64,000 nucleotides of DNA. Source: an uncultured Acetatifactor sp. (GTDB lineage: Bacteria > Bacillota > Clostridia > Lachnospirales > Lachnospiraceae). Where the stretch lies: contig CAJUTJ010000146.1 of the NCBI GenBank assembly GCA_910589655.1, forward strand, positions 1-64,000, given 5' to 3'. The notes under the pieces are model-generated. The model saw nothing but the letters and a program-made list of their open reading frames with translations. It made no database searches and was not told the origin of the DNA. The number at the start of each line of letters is the position of its first letter. Position 1 is the first letter of the stretch. The translations under genes and the position numbers were made by a program. This document shows, piece after piece, positions 45,335 through 53,637 of this stretch.

Positions 45335-46908
45335 TGGATTTAAGATTAGGAGAAATTGCGGCAGCCTGCGGAGGAAAATTGGTTTTGAAAGAGGATGCGA
45401 CTACCGACACATGTGTCAGCTCAGTGGTTATCGACTCCAGACAGGTGACGGAAGGAGGGGTATTTCTGGCTGTCATAGGCGAGCGTGTGGACGGCCATAA
45501 ATTTATTACTTCCGTTTTTGAAAAGGGGGCGGCGCTTGCCGTCACCATGAAGACGCCGGAGCAGGCGGAGGCCGATACCGGTGTCCGTTCGGAGAACTGG
45601 GGCAGTTATCTTCTGGTGGAGGACACTCTTCAGGCTCTGAAAGACATTGCCGAGTATTACCGCCGCAAGCTTTCCGTTCCTGTGGTGGGGATTACGGGAA
45701 GCGTAGGCAAGACCAGCACCAAGGAATTTATTGCCGGAGTGCTGGCGGAAAAGTATCATGTATTAAAAACCGAGGGCAATTACAACAATGAGATCGGTGT
45801 CCCGCTGACGCTGCTCAAAATACGCAAGGAACATACGGCCGCGGTGGTTGAGATGGGTATCAGTGATTTCGGAGAAATGCACCGCTTGAGTAAGATGGCC
45901 AGACCCGATATATGCGTGATTACCAATATCGGGCAAAGTCATTTGGAAAATTTAAAGTCCAGAGACGGTATCCTGAAGGCAAAATCGGAAATCTTTGACT
46001 ATATGGCGGAGGATGGTCTGGTCTGTCTCAACGGCGAGGATGATATGCTGCGCACTCTCACGGAAGTGAAAGGCAGAAAGACGCATTTCTTCGGCTGGGG
46101 GAACTGTCCTTGGGAAGAAGTGACGGCGGGAGAGATTGTGAGCCGGGGGCTGTGGGGCAGCGATGCGGTTCTGACCATCAGGCAGCCCGGAAAAGGCATG
46201 AATGCCGGGGCGGAAATGCAGGTTGCATCGGGAGCCGCCGGGGCGGAAATGCAGGTTGCATCGGGAGCCGCAAGGGCGGCAGTTCCGGTAGCTCCTTCGG
46301 TAAAGATTGCGGTTCAGGTGCCCTTGCCCGGCAGGCATATGGTGCTGAACAGCGCGGCCGCCGCCTGTGTGGCCGGACTGCTGGGACTGTCGCCGGAACA
46401 GATTGCATCCGGAATCCGTAAGATTAAGCCTGTTGGGGGCAGAAACAATCTGATACCTTTGGCGGAGTACACACTGATTGACGATTGTTACAATGCCAAT
46501 CCTGCATCCATGAAAGCCGCCGTCGATCTGCTTTCCATGGCAGATACGGAGAAGGTGGCGATTTTGGGAGATATGTTTGAGCTGGGAGAGAATTCCCGTA
46601 AACTCCATGAGGAGATAGGAGCTTATGCGGCGGAGGCAGGAATCCACAGAATTTATTGCGTGGGAAATGAGGCGGAATCTATCTATCAGGCGGCCTGCGG
46701 CGTGATGTCATCCGGGCAGAGTCCCAATGGAGACAACGGTGGGGAAACCATATATTTTCCCACAAAAGAGGAGCTTTTCCGTGCTTTGGAGGAAGATCCG
46801 GCACGATATATTCCTAAGGGAAGCACTGTGCTGATTAAGGCGTCCCACGGAATGGAATTTAACCAAATTGTAGATTACTTGAAAAGAAAAGTGAAAGAGC
46901 CGATTTGA
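45331..46908 (+). CDS. murF: UDP-MurNAc-tripeptide--D-Ala-D-Ala ligase
   Basis: 525 residues, longer than the usual ~450. It adds the dipeptide made by Ddl to the peptidoglycan precursor. The ATP loop GITGSVGKTSTKE starts near residue 120; NYNNEIGVPLTLL and DDCYNANPASM are the other family blocks. The extra length includes a duplicated 11-residue segment (about 292-313) and an Ala/Pro-rich stretch before the C-terminal domain. The ATG overlaps the ddl stop (ATGA), so translation is coupled. Confidence 0.95.
   Translation: MMDLRLGEIAAACGGKLVLKEDATTDTCVSSVVIDSRQVTEGGVFLAVIGERVDGHKFITSVFEKGAALAVTMKTPEQAEADTGVRSENWGSYLLVEDTLQALKDIAEYYRRKLSVPVVGITGSVGKTSTKEFIAGVLAEKYHVLKTEGNYNNEIGVPLTLLKIRKEHTAAVVEMGISDFGEMHRLSKMARPDICVITNIGQSHLENLKSRDGILKAKSEIFDYMAEDGLVCLNGEDDMLRTLTEVKGRKTHFFGWGNCPWEEVTAGEIVSRGLWGSDAVLTIRQPGKGMNAGAEMQVASGAAGAEMQVASGAARAAVPVAPSVKIAVQVPLPGRHMVLNSAAAACVAGLLGLSPEQIASGIRKIKPVGGRNNLIPLAEYTLIDDCYNANPASMKAAVDLLSMADTEKVAILGDMFELGENSRKLHEEIGAYAAEAGIHRIYCVGNEAESIYQAACGVMSSGQSPNGDNGGETIYFPTKEELFRALEEDPARYIPKGSTVLIKASHGMEFNQIVDYLKRKVKEPI
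46204..46269 (+). repeat. In-frame 33-bp duplication inside murF
   Basis: Two identical adjacent 33-bp units (46204-46236, 46237-46269), each encoding the 11 residues GAEMQVASGAA, in an Ala-rich insertion of MurF. Confidence 0.93.
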
Positions 46909-46934
46909 AAGAGCCGATTTGAAAGAGCCAATCT
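46893..46934 (+). repeat. 14-bp tandem repeat across the murF stop codon
   Basis: GAAAGAGCCGATTT occurs at 46893, 46907 and, with two changes, 46921. The first copy encodes the C-terminal KEPI; the stop TGA (46906-46908) lies at the junction, so copy-number change would not alter the protein. Confidence 0.9.
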
Positions 46935-46974
46935 GAAAGAATTAATTCGAAAGAAGCCTCATATATAACCTTTA

Positions 46975-47028
46975 TAAAATCTTAATTCTTTTTTTGCCGG
47001 AATGTGGCAGAATAGAATTAAGATTTTA
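46975..47028. terminator. 15-bp perfect inverted repeat between murF and the response regulator gene
   Basis: TAAAATCTTAATTCT (46975-46989) and AGAATTAAGATTTTA (47014-47028) pair perfectly, with a nested TGCC/GGCA. It could end ddl-murF transcription in spite of lacking a downstream T-run, or be an operator for the regulator encoded 25 bases further on. Confidence 0.6.
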
Positions 47029-47053
47029 TCTATGTAAGGAAGTGATTTTTAAA

Positions 47054-47749
47054 ATGAGTGATAATATTTTGATTGTGGACGACGAAAAAGAGATTGCGGA
47101 TCTGGTAGCGCTGTATCTGCGGAATGAGGGGTATGAAGTCTTTTTGTGTTATAACGGGAGCGATGCGCTGAATGTAATTGCCTCACAGCGGCTGGACATG
47201 GCCATATTGGATGTGATGCTGCCGGATGTAAGCGGCTTGGACATCTGTACGAAAATTCGTGAGGAGCATTGTTATCCCGTTATTATGCTGACGGCAAAGG
47301 GAGAGGAGATGGACAAGATTACCGGACTTACCCTTGGCGCGGACGACTATATGACAAAACCCTTTCTGCCTCTGGAGCTGGTAGCCAGAGTGAAGGCGCA
47401 GTTAAGACGCTATAAGCGTTACAATGCGGGAGTGGAAAACGATGACAGCGTCATAAACATTTCCGGGCTGGTTCTGAACAATAAGACACATGAATGTACC
47501 TTGAATGAAAAGCCGTTGAACCTGACACCCACGGAATTTTCTATTTTGTGGATTCTCTGTCAGCGCAAGGGACAGGTTGTCAGCGCGGAGGAGCTGTTTT
47601 ATCTGATTTGGCAGGATGAATATTATGTGAAAAATAATAATACGATTACGGTTCACATCAGGCACCTGCGGGAAAAGATGGGAGACTCTTTTGAGGATCC
47701 CAAGTATATCAAAACGGTATGGGGGTGTGGTTACAAGGTTGAATGCTAG
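47054..47749 (+). CDS. OmpR/VanR-type response regulator
   Basis: 231 residues, the length of VanR. Receiver domain with acidic pocket Asp9-Asp10, phospho-acceptor Asp53 (AILDVMLPD) and Lys in YMTKPF; then an OmpR winged helix (LNLTPTEFSILWIL...KTVWGCGYKVEC). AAGGAAGTG precedes the ATG with a longish gap. The sensor gene overlaps its 3' end. It lies immediately after ddl-murF, so control of cell-wall genes is a fair guess, but no target site is proven. Confidence 0.9.
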   Translation: MSDNILIVDDEKEIADLVALYLRNEGYEVFLCYNGSDALNVIASQRLDMAILDVMLPDVSGLDICTKIREEHCYPVIMLTAKGEEMDKITGLTLGADDYMTKPFLPLELVARVKAQLRRYKRYNAGVENDDSVINISGLVLNNKTHECTLNEKPLNLTPTEFSILWILCQRKGQVVSAEELFYLIWQDEYYVKNNNTITVHIRHLREKMGDSFEDPKYIKTVWGCGYKVEC

Positions 47750-48860
47750 GGTAAAAAGAGCCGTTATAACAGCGCTGATCCTTTTTGGAGGAATTCTTTT
47801 GTGTTATTTTCTGCTGGCCTTTTTCGATACAATGCTGGACGGATTTCTGTTGGATTGGCTGGACAGGAAATTTGTTTACTATGAATACAACAGTCAGGGT
47901 CTCTATCGGGCGGAGATTCGCTGGGGAAGAGTGAAAGAGTATCTGTTTCGCGGGCTGTTGGTATTTGTGCTGGCCAGTGCGACGATTGGCAGAATTATTG
48001 TGCTGGCCGCTGCCGCCAAGCGGGAAAGGAAAGTGATTCAGGAGGCCGGTAGAATGATGGGAGAGTATATGCACCATGACAGGGAGGTAACGGAAGTATT
48101 TCCCAGAGAATATGCGGAGATTTCTGCCCAAATGGCAGAGATCAAATCCGATATGCAGCGCAATGAGCAGGTATTGAAACAGGAGGCCGCCAGAAAAAAC
48201 GATTTGATTACTTATCTGGCTCATGACCTGAAGACGCCCCTGACATCGGTAGTGGGGTATCTGAGTCTTCTGGAGGAAGCGCCGGACATGCCTGAGGAAC
48301 AGAAGGAAAAGTATATCCGGATTACGTTGGAGAAAGCCTTGCGGCTGGAAAAACTGATCAACGAATTTTTTGAAATTACCAGATACAACCTGCAGCAGAT
48401 TATTTTGGAAAAGGAAAACGTTGACCTTTCCTTTATGCTGATACAGCTGGCGGATGAATTTTATCCTATTTTGAAGGAGCATGGAAACAGGGTAAATTTA
48501 AAAGTAAAGGACAATCTTACGGTTTACGGGGACAGTGAGAAGCTGGCCAGAGTGTTTAACAATATATTGAAAAATGCCATTGCTTACAGTGATGCCGGAA
48601 CGGAAATCAATATATGTGCCGTAGAAAATGACGATGATATCACATTGCGCTTCCGCAACATTGGAAAGACCATACCCGCACAGAGGCTGGAATCTATCTT
48701 TGAAAAGTTCTTTCGTTTGGACGATGCCCGTGCCACGGACAAGGGAGGAGCCGGACTGGGTCTTGCCATAGCAAGGGAGATAGTGACGCTTCACGGCGGG
48801 ACGATTCTGGCGGACAGCGCGGACAGAGTGACCACCTTTGTGGTCAGCCTGCCCAAATAA
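47727..48860 (+). CDS. VanS-like sensor histidine kinase
   Basis: About 377 residues: two membrane segments (about 12-35 and 70-92) around a short external loop, a HAMP-like linker, the H-box LAHDLKTPLTS with His166, and a HATPase domain (NILKNAIAYSDAG, FFRLDDARATDKGGAGLGLA). The order and the short sensor loop resemble VanS of enterococcal resistance operons. GTG 47727 is my choice; TTG 47739 is an alternative. It overlaps the regulator gene by 23 bases. No vanH, vanX or D-Lac ligase gene is nearby. Confidence 0.88.
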   Translation: MVTRLNARVKRAVITALILFGGILLCYFLLAFFDTMLDGFLLDWLDRKFVYYEYNSQGLYRAEIRWGRVKEYLFRGLLVFVLASATIGRIIVLAAAAKRERKVIQEAGRMMGEYMHHDREVTEVFPREYAEISAQMAEIKSDMQRNEQVLKQEAARKNDLITYLAHDLKTPLTSVVGYLSLLEEAPDMPEEQKEKYIRITLEKALRLEKLINEFFEITRYNLQQIILEKENVDLSFMLIQLADEFYPILKEHGNRVNLKVKDNLTVYGDSEKLARVFNNILKNAIAYSDAGTEINICAVENDDDITLRFRNIGKTIPAQRLESIFEKFFRLDDARATDKGGAGLGLAIAREIVTLHGGTILADSADRVTTFVVSLPK

Positions 48861-48918
48861 ATTCTCCGGAGCAAAGACAGATTTTATGTACGGAAGCAAC
48901 GCCGCACAAGAGAAAAGG

Positions 48919-49659
48919 CTACAGGCCGTACTCCTTTTTCAAAGCGAAATATTTCTCGGAAATAATGCCGCTGACATGTGCTCCCATATTTTTTCTCTCC
49001 GCCCGGTCCAGTTCACCGATCACAATAGGCCTGCCAAAATCAATGACAACGGTGGCTCTTTTTATTTTGGGAAGATGATCTTCGAATACACCGGCGGAGT
49101 TTACAATCGTCATAGGGATTACGGGAACGCCTCCCTTTTCCGCAATTTTAAAGCTTCCCTCGTGAAAAGGGAGAAAAGTGTCCGGCGTCTTGTTCCGGGT
49201 TCCTTCGGGAAAGATACACAAAGAAATGCCGTTTTTCACATCTTCTATTCCTTCTAAAATGGTTTTCATGCCTTTTTTGATGTCGCTTCGGTCAAGGAAA
49301 AGGCAATGGATATTTTTCATCCAGATATTCAAGAGCGGATACCGCAGCATTTCCGATTTTGCCACATAGCCGGTAACACGGGGAAAATGGTTTAATGTCA
49401 GCACGATATCGAAATAGCTGCGGTGGTTGCCCACATACAGCACGGCGGTATCTGTAGGGATATTTTCTCTGCCGCGGACAATCACTTTTGTGCCGGCGAT
49501 AAAGACAACACATCGAAAGCCCCAGTCCACAATAGCTTTGCAGCTTTTGTCCTTTGCCGCGGGATTGATTTTTCCGACGATCCACTCCACAAGCATAACG
49601 GGAACGGACAGAATCAGGAACGAGAACAAATACAAAGCAATCAGAATCAGTCGTATCAT
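48919..49659 (-). CDS. plsC: 1-acyl-sn-glycerol-3-phosphate acyltransferase
   Basis: 246 residues. It acylates lysophosphatidic acid at the membrane. The N-terminal hydrophobic segment (residues 1-25) is followed by the acyltransferase block GNHRSYFD (His79, Asp84) and by FPEGTRNK near residue 150. Start at 49659 has GGAGAGGG upstream; the frame extending to 49803 passes through intergenic hairpins. It converges with the histidine kinase gene; no clear terminator was seen in the 58-base gap. Confidence 0.92.
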   Translation of the reverse strand: MIRLILIALYLFSFLILSVPVMLVEWIVGKINPAAKDKSCKAIVDWGFRCVVFIAGTKVIVRGRENIPTDTAVLYVGNHRSYFDIVLTLNHFPRVTGYVAKSEMLRYPLLNIWMKNIHCLFLDRSDIKKGMKTILEGIEDVKNGISLCIFPEGTRNKTPDTFLPFHEGSFKIAEKGGVPVIPMTIVNSAGVFEDHLPKIKRATVVIDFGRPIVIGELDRAERKNMGAHVSGIISEKYFALKKEYGL

Positions 49660-49700
49660 AATGTAACCCTCTCCATAATGAATGTTTATAAAACCTCCAT

Positions 49701-49892
49701 GCCGCTTTAGCGGCTCAAATAGATATGAAAAACGCTGTCTTTCGCGTTTTTCCTGTGTGAAACTTAATACTTCCAGACATGCCGACACAGTCGGCACAAA
49801 CAATCAATGAATCGGTGCAAGTCTGTAAGAATCGCTGAGGCGATTCTTCTAACTGCTTTAGCAGTTTGGGAAGAAGCTCTGCTTCGCAGAGC
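49701..49892. repeat. Train of six perfect hairpins upstream of plsC
   Basis: GCCGC/GCGGC (49701-49714), GAAAAACGC/GCGTTTTTC with loop TGTCTTTC (49727-49752), TGCCGA/TCGGCA (49780-49796), AAGAATCGC/GCGATTCTT (49827-49848), AACTGC/GCAGTT (49851-49866) and GCTCTGC/GCAGAGC (49876-49892). The word AGACATGC (49775-49782) recurs from the mobile elements. The whole 408-base gap between plsC and the next gene otherwise shows no gene. Confidence 0.8.
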
Positions 49893-50067
49893 GTGAAATC
49901 ATTTAGCGAGGTCTTTTCGAGCTTAGTGATTTCCTTCACACTTCCTCCATCGGCCTGATGTTCCATGGGACGGAAAAGCGGCGGAAAAAGGAGTTTGGTA
50001 ATCATTTTAGCATAAAATAATTTTTCTGTACATAGAATACAGCAAAACATAAAAAGGTTTAGGAAAC

Positions 50068-50475
50068 ATGAAAAGGATTATCTTGTACGTATTAGCTGTG
50101 GCAGCAGTTGTCATGCTTTCGGGATGCACCTTTTTAAGTGAGGAAAGGATTAAGCTTCGAGATCTTGATTTTACGGTGCTGAGCGAGGAGAAAATACCGG
50201 AGGAGCTGAAGACGATTATCGAGGAAAAGAAAGCGGAACCCTTTCAGATTACATACACGGATAAAGAGTATCTCTATATCTGTTCAGGGTACGGCGAGCA
50301 GGCTACCGGAGGCTATAGTATAGCCGTCAACGAATTGTATCTGACGGATACGGCAATCTATGTCAGCACAAGCCTGTTAGGGCCGGAGAGTGCGGATAAG
50401 AGCAATAAGACACCCTCTTATCCCTATATTGTCATAAAGATGGAATATCTTGACCAGACAGTAATATTTGAATAA
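50068..50475 (+). CDS. Small lipoprotein with PrcB-like C-terminal domain
   Basis: 135 residues, lipobox LSGC with Cys20. The C-terminal ~75 residues (SGYGEQATGGYSIAVNELYL...PYIVIKMEYLDQTV) match the PrcB_C pattern (GxxxTGGYxIxV...P), a small beta domain first described in a protease-complex regulator and common in Firmicutes lipoproteins. Function unknown. Confidence 0.75.
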   Translation: MKRIILYVLAVAAVVMLSGCTFLSEERIKLRDLDFTVLSEEKIPEELKTIIEEKKAEPFQITYTDKEYLYICSGYGEQATGGYSIAVNELYLTDTAIYVSTSLLGPESADKSNKTPSYPYIVIKMEYLDQTVIFE

Positions 50476-50523
50476 CTGCCCCTTGCCCAAAACAGGCAGC
50501 CGAAAACGGAGTGAACAGTAACT

Positions 50524-50656
50524 GTTACTGTTCACTCGCTGTCGCCGCGAGGCGTTTTCACGCTGTTTGTGCGTGATAAACCCGAGACAGACATGCGTGA
50601 AATCGCTGTTTTGCGATTTCTGTGTATAGGTTGCTGTGAACGAAGTGAACAATAAC
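50524..50656 (-). mobile_element. MITE-like hairpin element D (133 bp) with 8-bp target duplication
   Basis: Ends GTTACTGTTCACT (50524-50536) and AGTGAACAATAAC (50644-50656) match as inverted repeats at 12 of 13. Flanking 8-mers CAGTAACT (50516-50523) and CAGTAACC (50657-50664) match at 7 of 8. About 6 differences in 133 bases from the reverse complement of element B. It also sits between GGCAGCCG (50495-50502) and CGGCTGCC (50671-50678), so it may have entered the loop of the preceding gene's terminator-like hairpin. Confidence 0.87.
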
Positions 50657-50694
50657 CAGTAACCGATTTCCGGCTGCCCGCGCTAAAAAAACAG

Positions 50695-50723
50695 TAGACA
50701 ATATGTCGGGTTTAGAGTAAAAT
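50695..50723 (+). promoter_or_regulatory. Promoter of the DUF4190 gene
   Basis: TAGACA (50695-50700), 17-base spacer, TAAAAT (50718-50723), 22 bases before the ATG. Confidence 0.5.
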
Positions 50724-50745
50724 TAAATAAAAAAGGAGAATACTA

Positions 50746-51039
50746 ATGAGTGACAATTCATCAACCAATCAAAACAATTCTTATCAAGTGCCTCAAGAGG
50801 AAGAAAAGGGTATGTCCATAGCCTCCATGGTTCTTGGTATCGTTGGATTCATCGCATGGTGTCTGCCTATTGCGGGATATCCGGTGACTATTGTAGGTAT
50901 TGTGCTGGGCGTTAAGGGAATGAAAAAGGGCGGAAAGGGAATGGCTATTGCTGGTATCATTATGTGTACCATTACTCTGGTGCTGACCCTGATCAACTCT
51001 ATTCTGGGTGCATTTTTATCTGTTGCCGATTATCTGTAG
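50746..51039 (+). CDS. DUF4190 small membrane protein
   Basis: 97 residues: a polar Asn/Ser/Gln-rich N-terminus, then two membrane helices (about 24-50 and 60-90) with SIASMVLGIVGFIAWCLP and GKGMAIAGIIM, the DUF4190 pattern. AAAGGAG precedes the ATG. The role of this family is unknown. Confidence 0.85.
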   Translation: MSDNSSTNQNNSYQVPQEEEKGMSIASMVLGIVGFIAWCLPIAGYPVTIVGIVLGVKGMKKGGKGMAIAGIIMCTITLVLTLINSILGAFLSVADYL

Positions 51040-51387
51040 AGAATACATTGCATGTGAAATGTTTTGAAAGGACAGTTCAGCCTGTCATGGGGAATGGCCG
51101 AATAGGAGACGGTTCCGTATTTCGGCAGACATGGCGGAACGTCAAATGTGGGGGAATGTGACGATATTGTCGCATTCCTTTTTAAAAGCATAAAAAAGTA
51201 CCATAGAAGTTACATCCCTTGCCCTATCCGCCATGGATTTTATGAAAATTCCGGCCGGCTTTGCGCCGAGCTGTGTGTTCTCTGCGGATCTTAATCGCAT
51301 TATGTCCGCATTCCACGGTATGCAGCGTATGAGTAGATTTTCCTGCATGGCAGCGGGAAGGGATGTATGTAAGGTTAGGAGGCGCAT
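51040..51387 (+). other. Intergenic region before pyrC
   Basis: 348 bases. It holds the terminator at 51153-51183; the rest up to the pyrC ribosome-binding site contains GC-rich segments that can pair locally, but I could not find a PyrR-type binding loop, a convincing promoter or a gene. Confidence 0.5.
51153..51183 (+). terminator. Rho-independent terminator
   Basis: GGAATGTGAC pairs with GTCGCATTCC (one G-U) around GATATT, followed by TTTTT. It ends DUF4190 transcription or acts as an attenuator before pyrC. Confidence 0.88.
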
Positions 51388-52656
51388 ATGCTGCTGATAC
51401 GGAACGGATATATGATTGACCCTAAGTCCGGAAGAGAGGGCAATTATGATATTCTGATAGAAGGGGACAAGATTACTAAAATCGGCACAAAACTGCCGGA
51501 TCAGGGTGAAAAGTGTCAGGTGATAGACGCGGAAGGGCTTTTGGTGGCGCCGGGACTGGTGGATGTTCATGTTCATTTCAGGGAGCCCGGTTTTACCCGG
51601 AAGGAAAACATTGACACAGGGGCGGCCGCAGCGGCAAAGGGCGGGTTTACAACGGTGGTTATGATGGCAAACACGAATCCGCCCATTGATTCTGCGGAGG
51701 TGCTGCGGCAGGTTTTGGACAGAGGAAGGGAGACGGGAATCCATGTCTTGTCCTGCGCCAATGTGACCATGGGCATGAAGGGGAGGGAACTGACTCCCAT
51801 GAAGGAGCTTGCGGCGCTGGGAGCTTCCGGGTTTACGGATGACGGAGTCCCTCTGCTGGAGGAAGAGATAGTCCGCAGCGCCATGAAAGCGGCGGCGGAG
51901 CTGGATCTGCCTCTCAGCTTCCATGAGGAGAATCCCAAATTTATCGAGAATAACGGCATACATCGAGGGAAGGCAAGCGAGTATTTCGGCATTGGCGGCT
52001 CTCCCAGAGAAGCGGAGATCGACATGATCGGAAGGGATCTGGAACTGGCCTTGGAAACGGGCGCCTGCATCAACATCCAGCATATCAGCACAAAGGAAGG
52101 TGTGGAACTGGTTCGTCAGGCCAAGAAAAAAGGCTCCAATATTCATGCGGAGGCCACTCCCCATCACTTTACTTTGACGGAGGAGGCCGCCATCCGGTAC
52201 GGAACGCTGGCGAAAATGAATCCGCCCCTGAGGGAAGAGGCGGACAGGCAGGAAATTATCCGGGGCTTGGCGGACGGCACCATTGATATCATCGCAACGG
52301 ATCATGCGCCCCATACGGCGGAGGAAAAGGCGGGAACCATCACCGAGGCGCCCAGCGGGATTATCGGGTTGGAAACTTCTCTGGCGCTGGGCATCACGGA
52401 GCTGGTGGGGGGAGGTTATCTCACCGTAAAGCAGCTGCTCCGGCTGATGAGTGCAAATCCCGCCGCCATGTATCGTTTGGATGCGGGGTTTCTGGAAGAG
52501 GGAGGCCCTGCCGATGTGATTTTAATCGACACCAATCGGGAATGGATGCCGGAGACATATGCATCCAAAGCTTGCAATACTCCTTTCACCGGATGGAAAT
52601 TAAAGGGCAGAGTGGTGGAGACAATCTGCGGCGGCAAAATAGTCTGGAAAGAGTAA
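51388..52656 (+). CDS. pyrC: Dihydroorotase
   Basis: 422 residues, the class I (long) dihydroorotase of Gram-positive bacteria; it closes carbamoyl-aspartate to dihydroorotate. The zinc site is visible as HVH at residues 61-63 (DVHVHFREPG), and TDHAPH starts at about 304. TAGGAGG precedes the ATG. pyrK and pyrD follow, so this is a partial pyrimidine operon; pyrB, pyrE and pyrF are not in the window. Confidence 0.96.
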   Translation: MLLIRNGYMIDPKSGREGNYDILIEGDKITKIGTKLPDQGEKCQVIDAEGLLVAPGLVDVHVHFREPGFTRKENIDTGAAAAAKGGFTTVVMMANTNPPIDSAEVLRQVLDRGRETGIHVLSCANVTMGMKGRELTPMKELAALGASGFTDDGVPLLEEEIVRSAMKAAAELDLPLSFHEENPKFIENNGIHRGKASEYFGIGGSPREAEIDMIGRDLELALETGACINIQHISTKEGVELVRQAKKKGSNIHAEATPHHFTLTEEAAIRYGTLAKMNPPLREEADRQEIIRGLADGTIDIIATDHAPHTAEEKAGTITEAPSGIIGLETSLALGITELVGGGYLTVKQLLRLMSANPAAMYRLDAGFLEEGGPADVILIDTNREWMPETYASKACNTPFTGWKLKGRVVETICGGKIVWKE

Positions 52657-52719
52657 ATTAACTGCCGGAAGAATTGCACAATGCAGAAAAAACGGAAACA
52701 CCAATTTATTCATTGTTTG

Positions 52720-52799
52720 TGCCGCCATTGGCGGCATATCCGGAAGGTTGAATAAAAATGCGTATTCAACTATTGATTTGAGTGCGCGCCGCGGCGCAC
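52720..52799. repeat. Three-hairpin train upstream of pyrK
   Basis: TGCCGCC/GGCGGCA (52720-52736), GTTGAATA/TATTCAAC (52747-52770) and GTGCGC/GCGCAC (52782-52799), one after another, ending 14 bases before the pyrK start. They might affect pyrK translation. Confidence 0.65.
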
Positions 52800-52813
52800 A
52801 GATGGGTATCAAT

Positions 52814-53584
52814 ATGAAACAGAAACAGACAGCCGTAATTCTTTCACAAAAGGAGGCCGCTCCCCGGATTTATGATATGTGGATTAAGACGAATCTGGCG
52901 GAAGAGGCCAAACCGGGGCAATTCCTGTGCATTTATCCCAAGGATAAGAGCACGCTGCTTCCCAGACCCATCAGTATATGCGAAGTGGGGGAGGACAGGA
53001 AGTCGCTCCGCATTGTCTATCGTGCAGCAGGCCGGGGAACGGAAGAATTCTCAAAATATCAGGAGGGAGATTCCATTGATATTCTGGGAAATCTGGGAAA
53101 CGGTTTCCCTGTGGAGGAAGCTCAGGGAAAGAAAATATTCCTGATGGGAGGAGGTATAGGTGTGCCCCCCATATTACAGCTTGCGAAGGAGGCAAAAGGG
53201 GACAAACGGATCATTGTGGGATATCGGGACAGTCATACTTTCCTGAGAGAGGATTTGGAACGGTACGGAAAGGTCTATATTGCCACGGAAGACGGAAGCG
53301 TGGGAACCAAGGGCAATGTAATGAATGCCGTTGAGGAAAACGGTTTGGATGCCGATTTGATTTATGCCTGCGGTCCTATGCCCATGCTCCGCGCTGTCAA
53401 AGCATACGCAGAAGAGCACGGCATAAAGGCTTATATCTCTCTGGAAGAGCATATGGCCTGCGGTGTGGGAGCCTGCCTTGGATGTGTGGTGAAGACGAAA
53501 GAAATCGATCACCATTCCAACGTGCATAATGCCCGCATCTGCACGGACGGGCCGGTCTTTGAAGCGGCCGATGTCCTGATTTGA
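52814..53584 (+). CDS. pyrK: Dihydroorotate dehydrogenase B, electron-transfer subunit
   Basis: 256 residues. FAD/NAD domain (GRGTEEF, MGGGIGVPPILQLAKEA) and a C-terminal [2Fe-2S] site (EEHMACGVGACLGC plus a later Cys in RICTDGP). It passes electrons from PyrD to NAD+. ATG 52814 gives the usual N-terminus; it has only a weak G-rich site upstream, and the longer frame from 52748 crosses two hairpins. Confidence 0.93.
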   Translation: MKQKQTAVILSQKEAAPRIYDMWIKTNLAEEAKPGQFLCIYPKDKSTLLPRPISICEVGEDRKSLRIVYRAAGRGTEEFSKYQEGDSIDILGNLGNGFPVEEAQGKKIFLMGGGIGVPPILQLAKEAKGDKRIIVGYRDSHTFLREDLERYGKVYIATEDGSVGTKGNVMNAVEENGLDADLIYACGPMPMLRAVKAYAEEHGIKAYISLEEHMACGVGACLGCVVKTKEIDHHSNVHNARICTDGPVFEAADVLI

Positions 53585-53637
53585 GGGGAGCCTGCAGCCG
53601 CAACATTTTGATAGTATGAAAAGGAGAAAAGCAACAT

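Noticed and set aside
44297..48860. Vancomycin-resistance operon
   Set aside because: The ligase has the D-Ala-D-Ala type loop and no vanH, vanX or vanY gene is present.
51184..51387. PyrR-type attenuator before pyrC
   Set aside because: The expected PyrR-binding loop and antiterminator could not be found; only a simple terminator lies upstream.
51142..52314. Minus-strand frame of 390 codons
   Set aside because: Antisense shadow of pyrC and its leader; it also crosses a terminator.
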